Origin: a virus
Virus record (IMG/VR): IMGVR_UViG_3300025626_000170
Location: 1-20,440 of that record
Reading direction: 5' to 3' (one strand)
DNA: 20,440 nt
The notes under the pieces were generated by a model. That model saw only the letters and a program-made list of their open reading frames with translations, made no database searches and was not told the DNA's origin. Shown here one piece after another: positions 19,941 to 20,440 of this stretch. Position 1 is the stretch's first letter. Each line of letters starts with the position of its first letter. The position numbers were made by a program, and so were the translations under genes.

Positions 19941-19984
19941 AAATCCGGAAACTAATTTGAAAATAATTAGCTCCGGATTTTTTT
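19941..19984 (+). terminator. Strong intrinsic terminator after the structured RNA
   Basis: AAATCCGGA (19941-19949) pairs with TCCGGATTT (19972-19980), with an inner CTAATT/AATTAG stem and a T-run to 19984. The GAAAATAA box of the next promoter module lies in the loop and its T-run is the promoter's TTTTTTATGTC, so terminator and promoter share sequence. Confidence 0.88.
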
Positions 19985-20009
19985 ATGTCAAATATTTGTG
20001 GTATATTAG
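19959..20009 (+). promoter_or_regulatory. TATATTAG-class promoter module 4, before the T5orf172 gene
   Basis: GAAAATAA (19959-19966), TTTTTTATGTC (19979-19989), TTTGTGG and TATATTAG (20002-20009), followed by TGGTATACTA. A small GGAG-GTTA-CTCC hairpin lies in the leader before the 20047 ATG. Confidence 0.7.
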
Positions 20010-20046
20010 TGGTATACTAATGGAGGTTACTCCGCAAAAATAAATA

Positions 20047-20440
20047 ATGAAAGTACAAAAAATTAAACAAGACATTCAATCTAAAGGATCTAACCACTAC
20101 AACGTTAAATTCAAAGGTAAATTAACTCTTAAACCGGGAGATATGTTTATCTACTCATCTACTAAAGATGATATGGAATCTGCATTCGAGGTTTTAGAAA
20201 TTAAATCCGATAGAGAAATCAAAGTTCGTAAGTTAACTCCAGCTATTTACGTTTGGACAACAGAAGCTTATCAAAAATCTAATATCTATAAAATTGGACT
20301 AGTAAACTGGCAATCAGTTGAAAGACGTTTAAAGCAAACCGATGCTACTGGTATGCTACAACCTATTATCTTAATAGAGAAGTTTGATCTTCTTGTTTTG
20401 GATCCTAAAACAACGGATGCAATAGAATCTAAAATCCATA
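20047..20440 (+). CDS. T5orf172/MUG113 (GIY-YIG-like) protein, 3' end outside the window
   Basis: Open from ATG 20047 to the window end, 131 residues visible. The first ~60 residues form a separate alpha/beta region (KFKGKLTLKPGDMFIYSS). From about residue 66 the pattern is that of the T5orf172 branch of the GIY-YIG superfamily: AIYVWTT (the GIY position), IYKIGLVN (YIG, about 80-87), VERRLKQTDA (conserved Arg), then IILIEKFD and DAIESKIH, with the Glu and His expected at the end of the core. Proteins of this family are found in many phages, some as nucleases; catalytic activity here is not shown. It has its own promoter module and no neighbour sharing its transcript within the window. Confidence 0.72.
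   Translation, partial: MKVQKIKQDIQSKGSNHYNVKFKGKLTLKPGDMFIYSSTKDDMESAFEVLEIKSDREIKVRKLTPAIYVWTTEAYQKSNIYKIGLVNWQSVERRLKQTDATGMLQPIILIEKFDLLVLDPKTTDAIESKIH

Overview
The window looks like part of a lytic T4-like myovirus genome, most likely infecting a member of the Bacteroidota (Flavobacteriia-like). Three observations support this. Large terminase, contractile tail sheath and tail tube follow one another in T4 order (gp17-gp18-gp19). The DNA is AT-rich, and starts are preceded by A-rich leaders rather than Shine-Dalgarno sequences. One promoter class has a TATATTAG box that resembles the Bacteroidota TAnnTTTG element. Every gene I can support is on the + strand. The host assignment is inference.

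Layout. 1-10758 is the packaging and tail module: the end of an unknown gene, large terminase, a very large sheath protein, tube protein, a small ribbon-helix-helix protein, a gp26-like baseplate or tail-chaperone protein with a short overlapping-frame gene behind it, and a 1238-residue tape measure. 10759-13282 is accessory: a KTSC protein, a membrane-anchored coiled coil, tRNA-Ser(TGA), an HNH endonuclease gene bounded by a 23-bp copy of the tRNA-Ser 3' end, and a tight string of small unknown genes. 13312-16087 holds a guanylate-kinase-like enzyme, a coiled-coil protein, a frameshifted metallophosphoesterase relative that has lost its metal ligands, an unknown protein and an ECF-type sigma factor. 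16188-17289 is a tRNA cluster (Leu, Arg, Glu, Lys, an aberrant tRNA-like gene, Thr, Gly, Asp) interrupted by a 47-aa gene. 17327-19620 has a tiny acidic protein, a GT25-like glycosyltransferase, a holin-like membrane protein, a methyltransferase and a YkuD-like probable endolysin. 19621-20440 holds an unrecognised structured RNA with its own promoter and terminator, then the start of a T5orf172 (GIY-YIG-like) protein.

How the parts may work together. Two recurring promoter classes are visible. GATATATAA(T/A) boxes without an evident -35 element precede the sheath, tube, tape measure, HNH, holin-like and several small genes, and resemble T4 late promoters in style. A longer module (GAAAATAA, about 34 nt, TATATTAG) precedes the 15028 gene, the sigma factor, the structured RNA and the T5orf172 gene. 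The phage sigma factor is a natural candidate for recognising the GATATATAA class (inference). The tRNAs mostly read A-ending codons, matching the composition.

The most notable items are: (a) the 19685-19940 RNA, which folds on paper into a tRNA-like cloverleaf with a greatly enlarged D-arm; (b) the HNH unit that appears to rebuild the 3' end of the tRNA gene it sits in; (c) a CTT-TAA-G site at the end of the gp26-like gene that could be a programmed +1 frameshift upstream of the tape measure; (d) a D-arm-less tRNA-like gene; and (e) a metallophosphoesterase-like gene that is both frameshifted and stripped of catalytic residues.
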